A stretch of DNA of 64,000 bases, taken from the NCBI GenBank assembly GCA_002633005.1, contig NMRA01000544.1:209158-273157 (forward strand). The letters run 5' to 3'. Of the stretch, positions 51,282-63,923 are shown one piece after another. The translations under genes were made by a program, and so were the position numbers. The notes beneath the pieces are model-generated. The model saw only the letters and a program-made list of their open reading frames with translations, was not told the DNA's origin and did not search any database. Source of the stretch: Phoronis australis (taxonomy: Eukaryota > Phoronida > Phoronidae). Each line of letters starts with the position of its first letter. Positions within the stretch are counted from its first letter, which is position 1.

Positions 51282-54200
51282 ACAAGCTATGATGTATCCC
51301 CAAGACCCGATACAACATAACTGCAGTACAGAGCAAAAGTAATCAGCAACTGTAAAACACCATGACGAGCGATTCTTTTAATATACAGAGACAACGTCTG
51401 GGAATGACTGCTTTATTGTTGTAAGACCTTAAGTTGAATAGCTTTTCAAACATGGTAACTTTCCAATAAATTCCTCATACGCAGTAATGGTTAAGCACTT
51501 GTATAATAAACCCCTCTTGTGCCCAGTCAACATGACGAAATTTCAGTTTATCCAATGGCCACTTCCCAGAATATCACCGAGTTGCCTCCCGTTCTGGAGA
51601 ATTTACCCACAATGTTGGGCGACTACTGCCACTTGTAGCAAAGTTGTACACTGCTGCCGAGCTCATCATTTTTTTATTAAAATCAAATAACAATTTGAAA
51701 TTCTCGTGGCAATGAAGTTTTACTGTTGTGTATAAAGTTGCAATGCAAACATCAAAAAATTGATTGAAAAGCCCAGTCAGGCATGATCGTTCTCCACTTG
51801 TATGTCTTACGGCTCAGGAGTGTGATAACGGCACTCTATTTAAAAATCTAGATTGATCATGCAATGCATTTTTTTTCTACCTCTGCAAAAGAGAGTTGAA
51901 TCTGGGAAGTGGGAATTACTTCTAACGCTACAGCAGATCACTATTTCTTTTTGTCCACTGTAGTACACCTACCAAAAACCATGGTCGGTACAAAGGTATC
52001 AAAATGTATCACGAGAAGTAATCTCCAATAACTTAAGATTAACCAAATTCAACAAAGTGCCCAAGATATTGCTACAAGGTTATTAGTACCATTTTTATCA
52101 TACTTAAAATGCAGAATGTAGTAAGGTAACCTGTATTCGCTATTCTTTCAAAAATTGATGATAATTCAAACTTTTCAATTTCATGACAAGAAATTCTCCA
52201 GCAAAACATCATCCATAAGAAAATAAACACAAAACCAAATAAGGACACTTTTCATAGCCCAAACTTGTACAATAAATTGTGCGCAACCTACTGTTATCAC
52301 AAGTCACTCTGCAAGCGAAAGTTCAGCATCTCTCAACAAACCAATCTCTTCTTCACCGTCACAGCTGCCTCTATCATCGCCACCACCATCGAAATTCTTT
52401 GTGAACTCCACTTTGTCATTCTCATCAACGTATTTAGTTAACCCGTAATCATCCCATGACAAGTCCCCACTGCATCGACCAGTGCTGTTCTCAGCGCCAT
52501 CTCCAGGAAGACTGAAAATCTCTGTCACACGCACCTTGTTATCTTCCATGTAGTAATACGCCAGCACAGCCTCGCTTTCATTTGCCACCTGTAGGCAATT
52601 TTCAAATGTGTCATACAACTGGTGACACATGTCGTCTTCCATCCCCTGAGCGTGTTTGTGGTGACCTTTGTGTGTCGGATGCACTGTTGTATGAATATTG
52701 TGGTGTGACGACACGTCTTCGATGTCCATGCTGTCGAAGACTTCATCACCCTCGATCAAACTCTGGCGGATGTGGTGTAGTTCCTCAATATACTGATGAG
52801 TGGCGTGTCGCATGGAGTAGTGAGATGGGAAGTCCACACCATGCTTTAGACGAGACATCGATGTGANAAGGAAAATCATTATCACGAACACTGGACGGCG
52901 GCCATCTTGAAAAATGGCCGCCATCTTGGATTTTCAGGTGGCTAGTCGGACAGATTTCTTAAGTGTGCTATTATGAGTCATCATGGAAAATTTGGTGCTT
53001 GTATCACCATTTGCACAATTCTGGTGCATATTTGCACTTATCTGCCCAGCTACAAGCTATGATGTATCCCCAAGACCCGATACAACATAACTGCAGTACA
53101 GAGCTAAAGTAATCAGCAACTGTAAAACACCATGACGAGCGATTCTTTTAATATACAGAGACAACGTCTGGGAATGACTGCTTTATTGTTGTAAGACCTT
53201 AAATTGAATAGCTTTTCAAACATGGTAACTTTCCAATAAATTCCTCATACGCAGTAATGGTTAAGCACTTGTATAATAAACCCCTCTTGTGCCCAGTCAA
53301 CATGACGAAATTTCAGTTTATCCAATGGCCACTTCCCAGAATATCACTGAGTTGCCTCCCGTTCTGGAGAGTTTACCCACAATGTTGGGCGACTACTGCC
53401 ACTTGTAGCAAAGTTGTACACTGCTGCCGAGCTCATCATTTTTTTATTAAAATCAAATAACAATTTGAAATTCTCGTGGCAATGAAGTTTTACTGTTGTG
53501 TAGAAAGTTGCAATGCAAACATCAAAAAATTGATTGAAAAGCCCAGTCAAGCATGATCGTTCTCCACTTGTATGTCTTACGGCTCAGGAGTGTGACAGCG
53601 GCACTTTATTTAAAAATCTAGATTGATCATGCAATGCATTTTTTTTCTACCTCTGCAAAAGAGAGTTGAATCTGGGAAGCGGGAATTACTTCTAACGCTA
53701 CAGCAGATCACTATTCCTTTTTGTCCACTGTAGTACACCTACCAAAAACCATGGTCGGTACAAAGGCATCAAAATGTATCACGAGAAGAAATCTCCAGTA
53801 ACTTAAGATTAACCAAATTCAACAAAGTGCCCAAGATATTGCTACAAGGTTATTAGTACCATTTTTATCATACTTAAATGCAGAATGTAGTAAGGTAACC
53901 TGTATTCGCTATTCTTTCAAAAATTGATGATAATTCAAAGTTTTCAATTTCATAACAAGAAATTCTCCAGCAAAACATCATCCATAAGAAAATAAACACA
54001 AAACCAAATACGGACACTTTTCATAGCCCAAACTTGTACAATAAATTGTGCGCAACCTACTGTTATCACAAGTCACTCTGCAAGCGAAAGTTCAGCATCT
54101 CTCAACAACCCAATCTCTTCTTCACCGTCACAGCTGCCTCTATCATCGCCACCACCATCGAAATTCTTTGTGAACTCCACTTTGTCATTCTCATCAACAT

Positions 54201-54636
54201 ATTTAGTTAACCCGTAATCATCCCATGACAAGTCCCCACTGCATCGACCAGTGCTGTTCTCAGCGCCATCTCCAGGAAGACTGAAAATCTCTGTCACACG
54301 CACCTTGTTATCTTCCATGTAGTAATACGCCAGCACGGCCTCGCTTTCATTTGCCACCTGTAGGCAATTTTCGAACGTGTCGTACAACTGGTGACACATG
54401 TCGTCTTCCATCCCCTGAGCATGTTTGTGGTGACCTTTGTGTGTCGGATGCACTGTTGTATGAATATTGTGGTGTGACGACACATCTTCGATGTCCATGC
54501 TGTCGAAGACTTCATCACCCTCGATCAAACTCTGGCGGATGTGGTGTAGTTCCTCAATATACTGATGAGTGGCGTGTCGCATGGAGTAGTGAGATGGGAA
54601 GTCCACACCATGCTTTAGACGAGACATCGATGTGAA
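51282..54636. repeat. ~1.58-kb near-identical direct duplication containing the lipase last exon
   Basis: Bases 51282-52866 and about 53052-54635 match along their length, with scattered single-base differences and a one-base indel (acttaaaatg versus acttaaatg). Copy A stops exactly at the N at 52867. Allelic contigs placed in tandem explain this best, though a true recent duplication is possible. Confidence 0.85.
52304..52866 (-). pseudogene. truncated second copy of the lipase last exon (probable assembly duplicate)
   Basis: Repeats the C-terminal coding part of the lipase from MSRLKHGVDFPSHYSMRHAT to RDAELSLAE and the stop. It is cut by the N at 52867, so its 5' part and acceptor are missing. 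The protein matches the intact copy at 54073-54718 wherever both are present, which argues against decay and for a duplicate contig of the same exon. Confidence 0.75.
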
Positions 54637-54718
54637 TGTTTTTGTGTCGATGTTCCCAGGTATCGTGTGTGAATCTCTCTGATCAGATACCTCACTGATT
54701 GCAAGTTGACAATTGAAT
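54073..54718 (-). CDS. PNPLA2: lipase last exon and stop
   Basis: Encodes FNCQLAISEVSDQRDSHTIP, MSRLKHGVDFPSHYSMRHAT, a His-rich patch (HKGHHKH), YDTFENCLQVANESEAVLAY, MEDNKVRVTEIFSLPGD and an acidic tail (GGGDDRG, DGEEE). The stop is at 54073-54075. Acceptor tttgtag. The same exon is repeated, truncated, at 52304-52866. Confidence 0.9.
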
Positions 54719-57700
54719 CTACAAATAACAAAAATATTAAATATCCTATTACCATTATTATTTTTATTGCCTGAAACGGCTAAGCCAAACTTCATTTGTG
54801 AAATGTATAATCCATAATTAGTATTGTGTTTTTTTCATTACATTCATAACTACGACCAACAAATGATTCAGCGGCGAAACGCTGGTTGAAGCACTAATGT
54901 TAAAAATCTCAACTCACTTGGCGCTGTACTTATGGCGCCCCCTGTTGATGTGCTTCATGATCTCCAGTAAGACTTGCATCATCTCTTGTGCAGCCCACAC
55001 AATGTCTTCTGGTAGATACGGCATCCACGCTATGAACCTGGCCAACAATATGGATAGACCGAATTTTATCAGCAAGTCACAACAACCACAATTAGCAAAC
55101 ATCATTATCAGAGTCAGCGACTAAATGTAGCATAGAAAGGTGATCCCGAAATGTAACATAACTCATAACAATGAAGAATGAAAGATCATAAACTTAAGGA
55201 GACTTCAACTTCAAGTACGGTTGATTTGCTATCAATAGGGAGCCATCGACTAGACACCATGTTAATAAATCTCACATGAGCATTTTGAATCTTGCGGTAC
55301 ATCTATCAATGGAGATACAGGAAAATATTCCAAAAAACATTTTCTTTAGTTTTATTTTGTACAACTTCTCAAATTGCAAGGTAACCTAACCAACTCAATA
55401 CATATCATCTGTAGGTTTATTGGATGCAAGAACGCTGTCTCGGATGAAAGTAATTAAATCAAACGCCAACCATCTTCATTTTAAGCCATTTATAAGACGG
55501 ATAGTGACAGGAAAAAGTAGCAGGGATTCAAACCAATCACGACAGGTCACCGAGGTAACAAAGGTATTGCCAATAGTTGATTAAGACAAAATGTCACTGC
55601 GATTGCCATTCAATTACAATTATTATTAAAAACATGCATTTCCATGCTGATAGCTAGCTGTCCCTACCGCTACGCAAGACATTTGTAGTGTCAATTCATC
55701 CTGGCTGAGATGGACCTCAACTGCCAATGTGTACCAGTCCTGCCCCCTGGCTACGGGCATCTCAAACCCAGCTTCATCATACCAAATCTTTTCTCGATCA
55801 CCCTTACCTCTTCAACAAGTTGTATCCTATATGAAGAGGCAGATAGAGAGGGCTCCACATGAGAGACAGCACCCGGTAAACATTGTGTTGATGGATGTAG
55901 TTATACAGGCCAGTATTGAAGGCTTTTATTGAAGAGTCCAAGGCTGAAATGGGCAGGATGGAAAAATTATATTACAGAACAAATAACTGCATATTAAATA
56001 TGGTACCCACCCCTTCAAGTTTACACACTTCTATGAACACTTACAGTTCCATTGTTATGTTTCAGAACCACACCTTTCTCTAAATAGAGGTGCTTTATGC
56101 AGGTATCAATCTGGTCTATAGTTGAGCATTCCCAGATTGAAGTCTTTTGTCCAGCAACAACCATGCATGCAGACAAACAGGTCAATTACATGATCTACCA
56201 TGCTTCAAAGAGATAGTATCATTGAAGTCATTGCTGGTAGATAATTGACCTACTTCACACAACAGGAAATTGGGTCATCATTCATGATAATGCCATGGTA
56301 GGTTCTTGAACTAATCTATTGACAAGAGACAATGAAGGTACTTGTGAGCTGCTCTTCTGGAGTTTCCAAATTTAATTCTAAAGCATTAAGGTTACATAGG
56401 ACCTTCTCATAGACAAATCAGTGTATTCAACCATTATCTACAAGGGTATTCAACCACATATCTACAGAACGATAGATTTTAACTCCGTGTGAAAGTATAT
56501 GTTTTCTGAAAGTTTTGATTTTTGACCTGATACCACCAAATTTAGTCAAATTTGGACATAATTCTAGGATTTTACATAACCTTGAGCCGAATAAATACGA
56601 TAGATGCACACTATTTAGCAGTCTTGAAATAGAACCCTACTATAACATTTAATAACTTGTTGTATACTCAGAAGACAGCAGCTTGACAGTTAGCATTTTT
56701 TATTTCCTATTTCAGTGATCAGAAAAACAGCATAACTTTCCCATTTATCTATAGTATATTGTTAGAGTGACAAATTAGTCACCATTTTCAGCATTACAGT
56801 TGCCCAGAGCAATTCTTAACAATAATAAGTACATGCATGTAATTGCATTACTATAAATCAGTGCGGTGATACCGTACGAGTAAAAATTGTTAGCCTTCAT
56901 ACACATTATATGTTGGTCGCATTACGTGACCTTAAGCCAGTAAAATGGCTCCGATGGCACAGTTGACGAGAGCGATTGCACGGTTAACAGGAAGGCCAGG
57001 GTTTGAGCCCAGTTGAGACAGAAATCTTTTCAGACTTTATTATAGGTCATGTGATGTGACCACCATATGGTCCGTAAAACGACTACTAATTCTTTCTAAT
57101 AATATTACTACAGTTCTACATTAATCAAATATTCACGAAAACATGCAACTTAACATAAAACCACTGAATACCTGAAGCAACCATTGGAGGAATGGTGTCG
57201 GATAGTGCCACCTGTTGACGCTCAAAACACTCCTGACAGTCATCAGGGTGGTCCTCTCCGTAATCACTGTCATCGGAGTCGGAGAGATACTGGAATTTGG
57301 CAGTTGAAACACTGGAGCGAATACTCAGGTGACGAGTGCAGCTGATTAGATCTACAACAGACGGGGTTACCTTTAAAACTGTGGTTCATACAATCAGCAT
57401 TCTAAAAAATCAAGAGACATCCAACTGCTTATTCGAAATAAAGTTGTCAATAATTCAGAGTGTAAGGATGTGCTATTAATGAACAGAGAACGTATGAAAC
57501 TAAAAGGACATGTCATCTAGTACGGTAGATATAGTTGATCCCTTCAAATAATTAAACTGAATCCATTCCTGGATCGCCTAAATAAAAAAATAACAATACA
57601 GTAATGTTTCTTCAAAATAGAACACTACATGGTGAAACAGCAAAATTTTATTTTACGAAGAATTTCAACAATAGTAAACAAGAAGACAATCTTACTTGAT

Positions 57701-58285
57701 AACTTGATAAAGTACAGTTGACATGGAATAAATCACGATGGAATTTTGAACATTTTTAGCAATACAGTGAGCGTTTGAAAAATGCAAAAATGACAATCTT
57801 GGCCATTATTTTTGATCGAATTTGAGAAAAATTTACCATACTTCTTTTAAGAAGTCATAGAGTGGATGCAGATACAGCAAGACACTTTGTCTTATCCTTA
57901 AGTGCCACAAGTGTGCACAGAAAAAGCAAAATTATTATTATTGTTTCTTTCGCAGCGATGCTATGGCCTAAAACTATCATTTCAAATTCAGCCAATCAAA
58001 TCGTCAACACTCACTTGACATTTGCAAAAACTTCAGACAGTCGTCGAAGCCCTGCCGGCACATGTCACTCAAAATTTCTGGATGAGGTGGGAACAAAATG
58101 CGAGTGGCGCGATACATGTTCCCTGCCGATAACTGGATACTCGTATTTCCAAGGTTGACTAGCAATGGGTTGACACTATCTATGTCACGAGGACAGATGT
58201 CACTCTCACCAGCGAAGGGCGAAACGGTGATTGTATCCTCATCCAATACTGGTAAGTTTATGCTGAAAGCACCGTCTATGTAGCG
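54073..58285 (-). CDS. PNPLA2: ATGL/PNPLA2-like patatin-domain lipase, 3' five exons (partial)
   Basis: Adipose triglyceride lipase-type enzymes hydrolyse triacylglycerol at lipid droplets using a Ser-Asp dyad. Five exons give 450 residues plus stop. The first holds the dyad Asp in RYIDGAFSINLP, then TITVSPFAGESDICPRD and MCRQGFDDCLKFLQ, matching human ATGL RYVDGGISDNLP, TITVSPFSGESDICPQD and MCKQGYRDGLRFLQ. Later exons match the ATGL region ending LLEWLPDVPEDI (here FIAWMPYLPEDI). The last exon is a long tail with a His-rich patch, YYYMEDNKVRVTEIF and an acidic end. The GXSXG serine exons were not found in 58286-64000. All internal phases agree. PNPLA3- or brummer-type naming is possible; the PNPLA2/3 clade is secure. 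Confidence 0.92.
54918..55037 (-). CDS. PNPLA2: lipase exon (WMPYLPEDI)
   Basis: Encodes FIAWMPYLPEDIVWAAQEMM and QVLLEIMKHINRGRHKYSA, matching human LLEWLPDVPEDIRW. Acceptor ggccag, donor gtgagt. Confidence 0.92.
55808..55943 (-). CDS. PNPLA2: lipase exon (C-terminal lipid-droplet region)
   Basis: Encodes LDSSIKAFNTGLYNYIHQHN, VYRVLSLMWSPLYLPLHIGY and NLLK. It corresponds to the ATGL hydrophobic stretch with PYTLPLESAL. Acceptor tttcag, donor gtaagg; phases 1 in and 2 out fit exactly. Confidence 0.88.
56388..56583. mobile_element. short MITE-like element, family A
   Basis: Runs from aaggttacataggacctt to attttacataacctt, 196 bp with inverted ends. It shares gattttaactccgtgtgaaa and aatttggacat with the longer copies and looks like an internal-deletion derivative. 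Confidence 0.65.
56944..57060 (+). mobile_element. tRNA-derived SINE-like head
   Basis: Has an A-box-like gatggcacagttgacgagag and a B-box-like agggtttgagcccag at tRNA spacing. A different family from the 239-bp SINE. No flanking duplication found; the 3' end is approximate. Confidence 0.45.
57172..57351 (-). CDS. PNPLA2: lipase exon (Ser/Asp-rich linker)
   Basis: Encodes NLISCTRHLSIRSSVSTAKF, YLSDSDDSDYGEDHPDDCQE and VALSDTIPPMVAS. The acidic serine cluster could be a casein kinase 2-type site (inference). Acceptor gtag, donor gtattc; phase joins both neighbours. Confidence 0.85.
57690..57870. repeat. dispersed repeat family C copy (partial)
   Basis: Contains tttgaaaaatgcaaaaatga and ttggccattatttttgatcg, matching the 3' half of the family. 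Ends are approximate. Confidence 0.35.
58015..58285 (-). CDS. PNPLA2: lipase exon with dyad Asp (patatin domain end)
   Basis: Encodes RYIDGAFSINLPVLDEDTIT, VSPFAGESDICPRD, NTSIQLSAGNMYRATRILFP and MCRQGFDDCLKFLQMS. The Asp of DGA replaces human DGG; both are allowed in patatins. Acceptor tttgcag, donor gtgagt. Confidence 0.95.
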
Positions 58286-61268
58286 CTGCAAATAGAGGAG
58301 AGGACAACTGAAATAAATAAAGTTCGTCACTGTACTGACGGTAAATATAACGTGAATCTGTTACGTTGTTATACAGTCTAATATGAAGTTTTGGTTAACC
58401 TGGAGTCAAAATTTAATGACTGAGTCGTTCTAACTTTCCTTCAGAAAAGTTATTCTTCTTCAAAGGAAAGGAATGTGACTACGGTAATACACATTAATTT
58501 TAAATTTAAAATCTGCGTGACACAATCAGGGGTGCATTCAATAATGCAAGTCACGAACTCTCTAGTGACATAAACTCACGCAATTGTCTTGTGAACCATT
58601 AAGGATATCCCATTAAGGCCAATGCCATCTCATCATACAAGATACTAAGCATTACAGAGAGAGCCACAAGTCACAGTCATGTGACCAGATGCTGTGGTTG
58701 TCACATGACCACAAATTCCAAGCTTCATTTCATTTCCACATTTCACTATTGTTAACACCAATTTATGGTTGTAAACCATGGTCAACCACTATTTATCTTT
58801 ACTAAAATATAAACACATGGCCATAGGTCCAAAGTATAACAAATACAAGACAGTACATTGTCGGGTGCGTTACAGACTGGGTAGTAAATTGTAATGCTTG
58901 AGAGCACGGTGGACGAATTTTTCAAGCAGGGTATCCGGAGTTCTCATAAGAGATTCAAATTTCGATGTTGTAAGAGAATGACAAAGACAATCGGTTACTT
59001 AACCCGAAGGTCTTGGTATGCACTGCAAACTAACACAATGTGGTATTCACACTCCACATATCCCGAAGTACATAACTTACAACCTAGTTTCATAGGGAAT
59101 ATTTGTGTGGCGACCGCTTTCCACTAGAAACGAATGACCTGAGGATCGCAATCGAATCAGAGACTGGATAAAAACACGTGGGATACTAAATATTTCTAAA
59201 TAATTCCCTGAACAATACATTGTTTTAAACCTCATTAGTAAGACAGTTTTGCGTTACATTCGATATCAGAATACCAGCCTTGCAAATAACAGTCACTGAC
59301 ATGCTGGAAAAAAACTGTCAAGAAATACGCTTGGTTCACCACACCCGGATTAATCCATACATCTGAAAACCAAAACTTGCCCAATCATAAGATCTTCCGC
59401 TCAGGTCCGACTGAAAAAGCATACCATATGCTGCCTTTACTTACGCTAAGTCGGCATCCAAAGTATTTTGAACCAATATTTTATACAGGAAACATAATAT
59501 TTAGTAAATAATGGGAGTCGACCACATTCTCTCATAACTGCAAAGTTAGAACAGCAACTGCCTACTTCTAAAGTACGTTTACAAAACTTGATATGTACAT
59601 TTTCCAATGGTTCATATTCCTTGAAGCCCCATATCTCAGCGCCCTAACACAGAGGGATAAACCCTTTTATCGAACAGGTGAAAAGCTACTGACGGAGGTA
59701 GATCACAGCATGTTCGCCTTAATTTACAAATTGCAGAGGCAGCTTTATTTGCTTGATAAGATAAGGATTTTCAACTAAATGTAATGTATGTGTAAAGATA
59801 TATACCATAGTTATCCCAAACAACTCTTTTGAGAAATTGCCTCATTAATATCTTTCGTCAGCTTCGAGACTCAGACAGGCGGCATTTCTAAAAGGACCCT
59901 TATTCAAAACTTTCTGTATTCACTTAAAACTTCTTGGAAATTGAAGTACTAATTGGGAGAATTGAAACAAAAAGTCAAGTTATGAACTTCAGCACAACTC
60001 GTTACACGACTTTCGCTGATAAGGGCAACAATACTCAACATTCAGATTTGCGAATAATTTATACAATTAGATTTAAGTGCATGTCCACAGACAGATAAAA
60101 CATTCATCAAGTCAATCCCACAAACACGTTTATGGGCTCATCCATCCCTTTAAATTTAGTACACGGTGCACATTATGTAAATTGGCCTTCTATGGATGTG
60201 CCAATTCTAAATGGCTGAAATTCTGGTGACTGTTTCAGAGTTCTAAAACTGAGCTTTCTCATTACATGAATTTCACAACACACACATGGTCACATGAATT
60301 TAAAATTTACAGACAAAACTTATATGGCAAATTTCCAAACAATCTGAAGACTGGAAGAACTCACAAAAACACCTAAGATTTCAGCTAATCTGGGTTAGTT
60401 GGCATTCATGGTCCTACGTGGTGGCCTTAAACACACGGACAATTTCCAATTTGACATTTTCCGCTGTTTACTGTCCATCCTTCAACAAGAGATGTGAAGA
60501 ACAACTAAATGGTGAACCAACTAACTAAGGTGACCCTCAAATTCAAGTCACAGATTATATAGTTATCTTCCCTAATTTAGCACACAACATGGTTGAAAAA
60601 AGAAATTGTTTTGCCAAATGTCTTCACAAAAATAAAACATAAGAAAATTTTAGCCAATCACCAGCATGACTTATAATGTGTAGACGTCAATAAACAACTG
60701 GGAAAGTTTCCTGTATTTACTGCGAAGTAATCAGCCTTTGAAAACTTGCAATTTAGACAATCATGTGAATGTTCAGTTTTGAAGCTGAAACTCACTGTTC
60801 AGTTCACGTGTACACAGACACGGGTGCTTTGGATGACTTCCAATTACCAGCTGCTTAAACTGGGGTATGGATTTAAAACCCAACATGTTGGGAATTATGT
60901 TGATTGAAAAACTCGTGTTTGGGTATTAAACCGATGGATGCGGCAGCTTCCATCAAGAAACTCTCAGGTCTACAAAGCCGACCGCAGTTCTCAGGCGAGT
61001 TGGTTATCTCGGTCACCCTTAAGTCACATGCCTGTACTGGGCTCACCCAGTCACCCAGATAGATAACATACCTAGAGTTATAACAATGTAAACTTGCCAC
61101 TAATCTATGGTGCCTGCACATGCAGTTTACATACATTATGGTATATGCACTAAACAGCCAAGGCAGGAGAAGAAATTATTAGCAATCTGCTGTCCCGTAT
61201 GAAGGATAAAGCTAATGTAGTGAGTGAATGTGTTATGTAATTATGTCTTATTTATCGTATTTATTATC

Positions 61269-61313
61269 ATGATGGGTACTAGAAAATTTTAATTTTCAAG
61301 TACCCATAATAAA
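61269..61313. repeat. short inverted repeat (hairpin)
   Basis: atgggtactagaaaatt and its near-perfect complement aattttcaagtacccat face each other across about 2 bp, which would extrude as a hairpin. Confidence 0.7.
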
Positions 61314-61689
61314 TATATCACCTATAAACTCCATTGCATACAGAAATTAGAGAATTATTCCAAACATGTTCCATTCTTTGCTTATTGCATGGTCACATAC
61401 CGTAATAGGATTCACGGTCGCAAAATCTGCACCGATGCAGCCATGCCATTTACAAACTTATACCTTTCAAATGCTGCAAAGCCTTAAATAAATAATACAC
61501 CTAGTGACATGTTAGACAATGGCAGCTGTGAACTGAAGGTGACATTGTATTATATTAGTCATATTTCCATGCCCCAGATGATAGGTATAAGTTACACTGC
61601 AAAGTCACAGCGCTATGTCTAACAAATCCTGTGAAAACCAATGGAGTTTCTGGAGCCTTCCTACAGATTAACTAGTAAATATATAAATA

Positions 61690-61868
61690 AAGAGAACACC
61701 GCAGGAACACTGGTAAAAGTGGAGTAAACGGGTCCCTCTTCAAAATGGCTGCAGAGAAACAGTTATCACTGAATAGCGGCAACATCCGCTGTTCAGCGAA
61801 ACTAGTTCCCGGTTAGCCATTTTGAAGACTGCGGGAGACTCATATACTCCATTTTCACCGGAACATTT
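61690..61868. mobile_element. hairpin MITE-like element (~170 bp)
   Basis: One arm (ggtaaaagtggagtaaacgg, tcttcaaaatggct, cactgaatagcgg) is repeated inverted (ccgctgttcagcg, agccattttgaaga, tactccattttcacc) with mismatches and small indels, so almost the whole segment folds on itself. Outer bases ggaacactgg / ccggaacatt extend the pairing. Non-coding. Confidence 0.7.
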
Positions 61869-62852
61869 TACTAGCAACACCTCAGCCATATTACAAATCT
61901 TTCATGCATGTTGTTGGTTTGTTCACATATAGATAAGACCTGTTATGTAAATGGTTCTGGTTGAGCATCTCAGCAGGTGGTGTCACCAACACTGAACTGG
62001 TGACCCCAACATTTGTTAAGTAACTACTTGTCATATAGCCACTGATAACTGCAAGCTGCAAGGACAGACCTGGATTTAAGTCGGTCAGGGTCACTGCAAC
62101 TGATACTCATTCCTCAGATAGCTAACAGGGAACTTAGTGGACAACCAGAGGGGTCAAAAACAAGTACAGTTAGTAACTAAGGCCACGTTTTTAGATTTCA
62201 ACCTATTCATGAAATGACCGTAAACCGCAGTGATTTGGACTTAACCTTCATAAAGTGAAATTGGTCTAAAACTGTTCCTTAGTCAAATTAGAGGTGATTC
62301 TTGAGCTTGGAAAAAAACGACATTTAATAATTGCAATTTGCTTAAGAGAAGCCTTTTCAAAATGGATTGTCATGGCGTGGAAGAGACATGTTTTGCCCTG
62401 AGCATGATCTTGGACAATAATGAATGCTCACTTTTATAGGAGCAAGTGGTCTAAATCAAAATTTTGCAAACTAAACACATAGCACTGTTTTTGAGTCAGC
62501 TGCTTTAAGCCCCGTTTACATGATGGTATTTCACCAGAGTGTATATTTACTTATGGTTTGTATTTTTGCCATGTAAACGTAAATACACCCGGATGTAAAG
62601 CTTCACTAGGGGGGTATAATTACACCACCTCCAAAGGTCATGTAAATGTAAATTTTCTCACGTGCAAAATGGTGTACGTGAACATAATTTTAAATTTACG
62701 CATGGGTGTGAAAGCAAGATTATTCCGCCAAAAGTGCCATTATGAAATTATTTCTGTGATCGCATTTCTTCTTAAAGCAACACCACTACCTTACCATCCA
62801 TAAGATCCTCTGGTGTCATGTGTGCTTTAGTATGGTCTTTATCGAAATGCTT

Positions 62853-62853
<1 letters not shown>

Positions 62854-62926
<73 letters not shown>

Positions 62927-62966
62927 GCTACTGCTGCTGCTGCTGCTGTAGCTGCTGCTGCTGCTG
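62854..62966. repeat. (CTG)n microsatellite, ~113 bp
   Basis: A nearly pure CTG run broken by three CTA/TAG-type changes. On the minus strand the Gln frame is interrupted by TAG, so it is not a poly-Q exon. The open poly-Ser frame has no supporting context. Confidence 0.95.
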
Positions 62967-63880
62967 GGGTGGCGGCAGGTACTGCCACTGAGTGAAACTT
63001 TCACTGACGACTTTTATGTGCCTCGGTTTCACTATCTTTAAGATGTACAACATGCATACTAATAACTTCAGCACGACAAATCATAATCAAATCAGCTGTT
63101 TGGTTCAGTTTGCAAAAAAAATTTGTTCACTCTGATTGAACATTGAATTTCCAAAATCCAGTGCGTCATGAACGCAACTGGGACATGCCATGGATTTACG
63201 TATATCACTAATGATATAACCAGTATCAATAATCACACATCAAAAATAATTGAATACTGGAACCATGTTGTTGAAACAAAAACTTCAAACAATATTTCAG
63301 ATTCGATCGTCAATACGTGAATTCCACCGATATCACCGCCGATTCGAGGAAATCCTAAATTTATCATTCGAGACAATTGCCTTTTGGTAATTTAGTAGAG
63401 CATTACTTAATACTCGTCTGTGAGAGTGTTAGTTTCACGTTACATGAGAACAAGACAACACTTGTTTTTGTAACTTCCCCAAGATTACCAACACTGTAAT
63501 ATTACCAAATCCTGCACGCAATCATTACGACTTGGAAGTTGGCTCCAACGGTGGATTGTTTAATTCGACCGTAACACGTTCGAGGAATACTTGTCAAAAT
63601 GAGTAGACCTTATAGAAGGGTATCGGCCATTTGACAATTTTCAAGCCACCCTTAGTAGTTGAAATTGTCAATATAATGGCGTTTTTCGACAACTCTATCG
63701 ATGCAATTTCTTAGTAAATCCATTCTTTTTGTCGTTTACGATGATCTTTTGGTGATCAATACCTGAGACTCAGAGCTGCCCAGGTTCAAGGCAATTGTTC
63801 TAGAAGAATCTCCTCTCCACTCGCAAATGTTGCTGGAGCGCATAATTATATTGCTTTTCTTTCCCCCCACACGAACGCAA

Positions 63881-63923
63881 CATAAATTTACACCTACACC
63901 CGGGTGTAGAGTAAATTTATGTT
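63881..63923. repeat. 43-bp palindrome inside the candidate element
   Basis: cataaatttac and ctacaccc pair with gggtgtag and gtaaatttatg around a central cccggg, giving a near-perfect palindrome near the element's right end. Confidence 0.75.

Larger units (their letters stand above)
55944..57171. other. lipase intron
   Basis: Contains a short family A element (56388-56583) and a tRNA-like SINE head (about 56944-57060). Otherwise nothing recognised. Confidence 0.45.
58286..62506. other. upstream intron(s) of the lipase gene
   Basis: I looked for the N-terminal patatin exons (glycine loop and GXSXG) on the minus strand and did not find them. It holds a possible family C fragment (about 60560-60690), a perfect short hairpin (61269-61313) and a hairpin element (61703-61862). 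Confidence 0.45.

Noticed and set aside
52582-52866. Plus-strand ORF of 94 codons (and its twin at 54351-54635)
   Set aside because: Antisense shadow of the lipase last exon, seen in both copies because the DNA is duplicated.
54914-55105. Upstream extension of the WMPYLPEDI lipase exon
   Set aside because: The open frame continues upstream and looks hydrophobic. However, the exon at 55808-55943 joins in perfect phase to 55037 and already supplies the matching ATGL segment.
62816-63004. Poly-Ser ORF on the minus strand
   Set aside because: It is only one frame of the CTG microsatellite. The Gln frame is interrupted by stops, and there are no splice signals or homologue.
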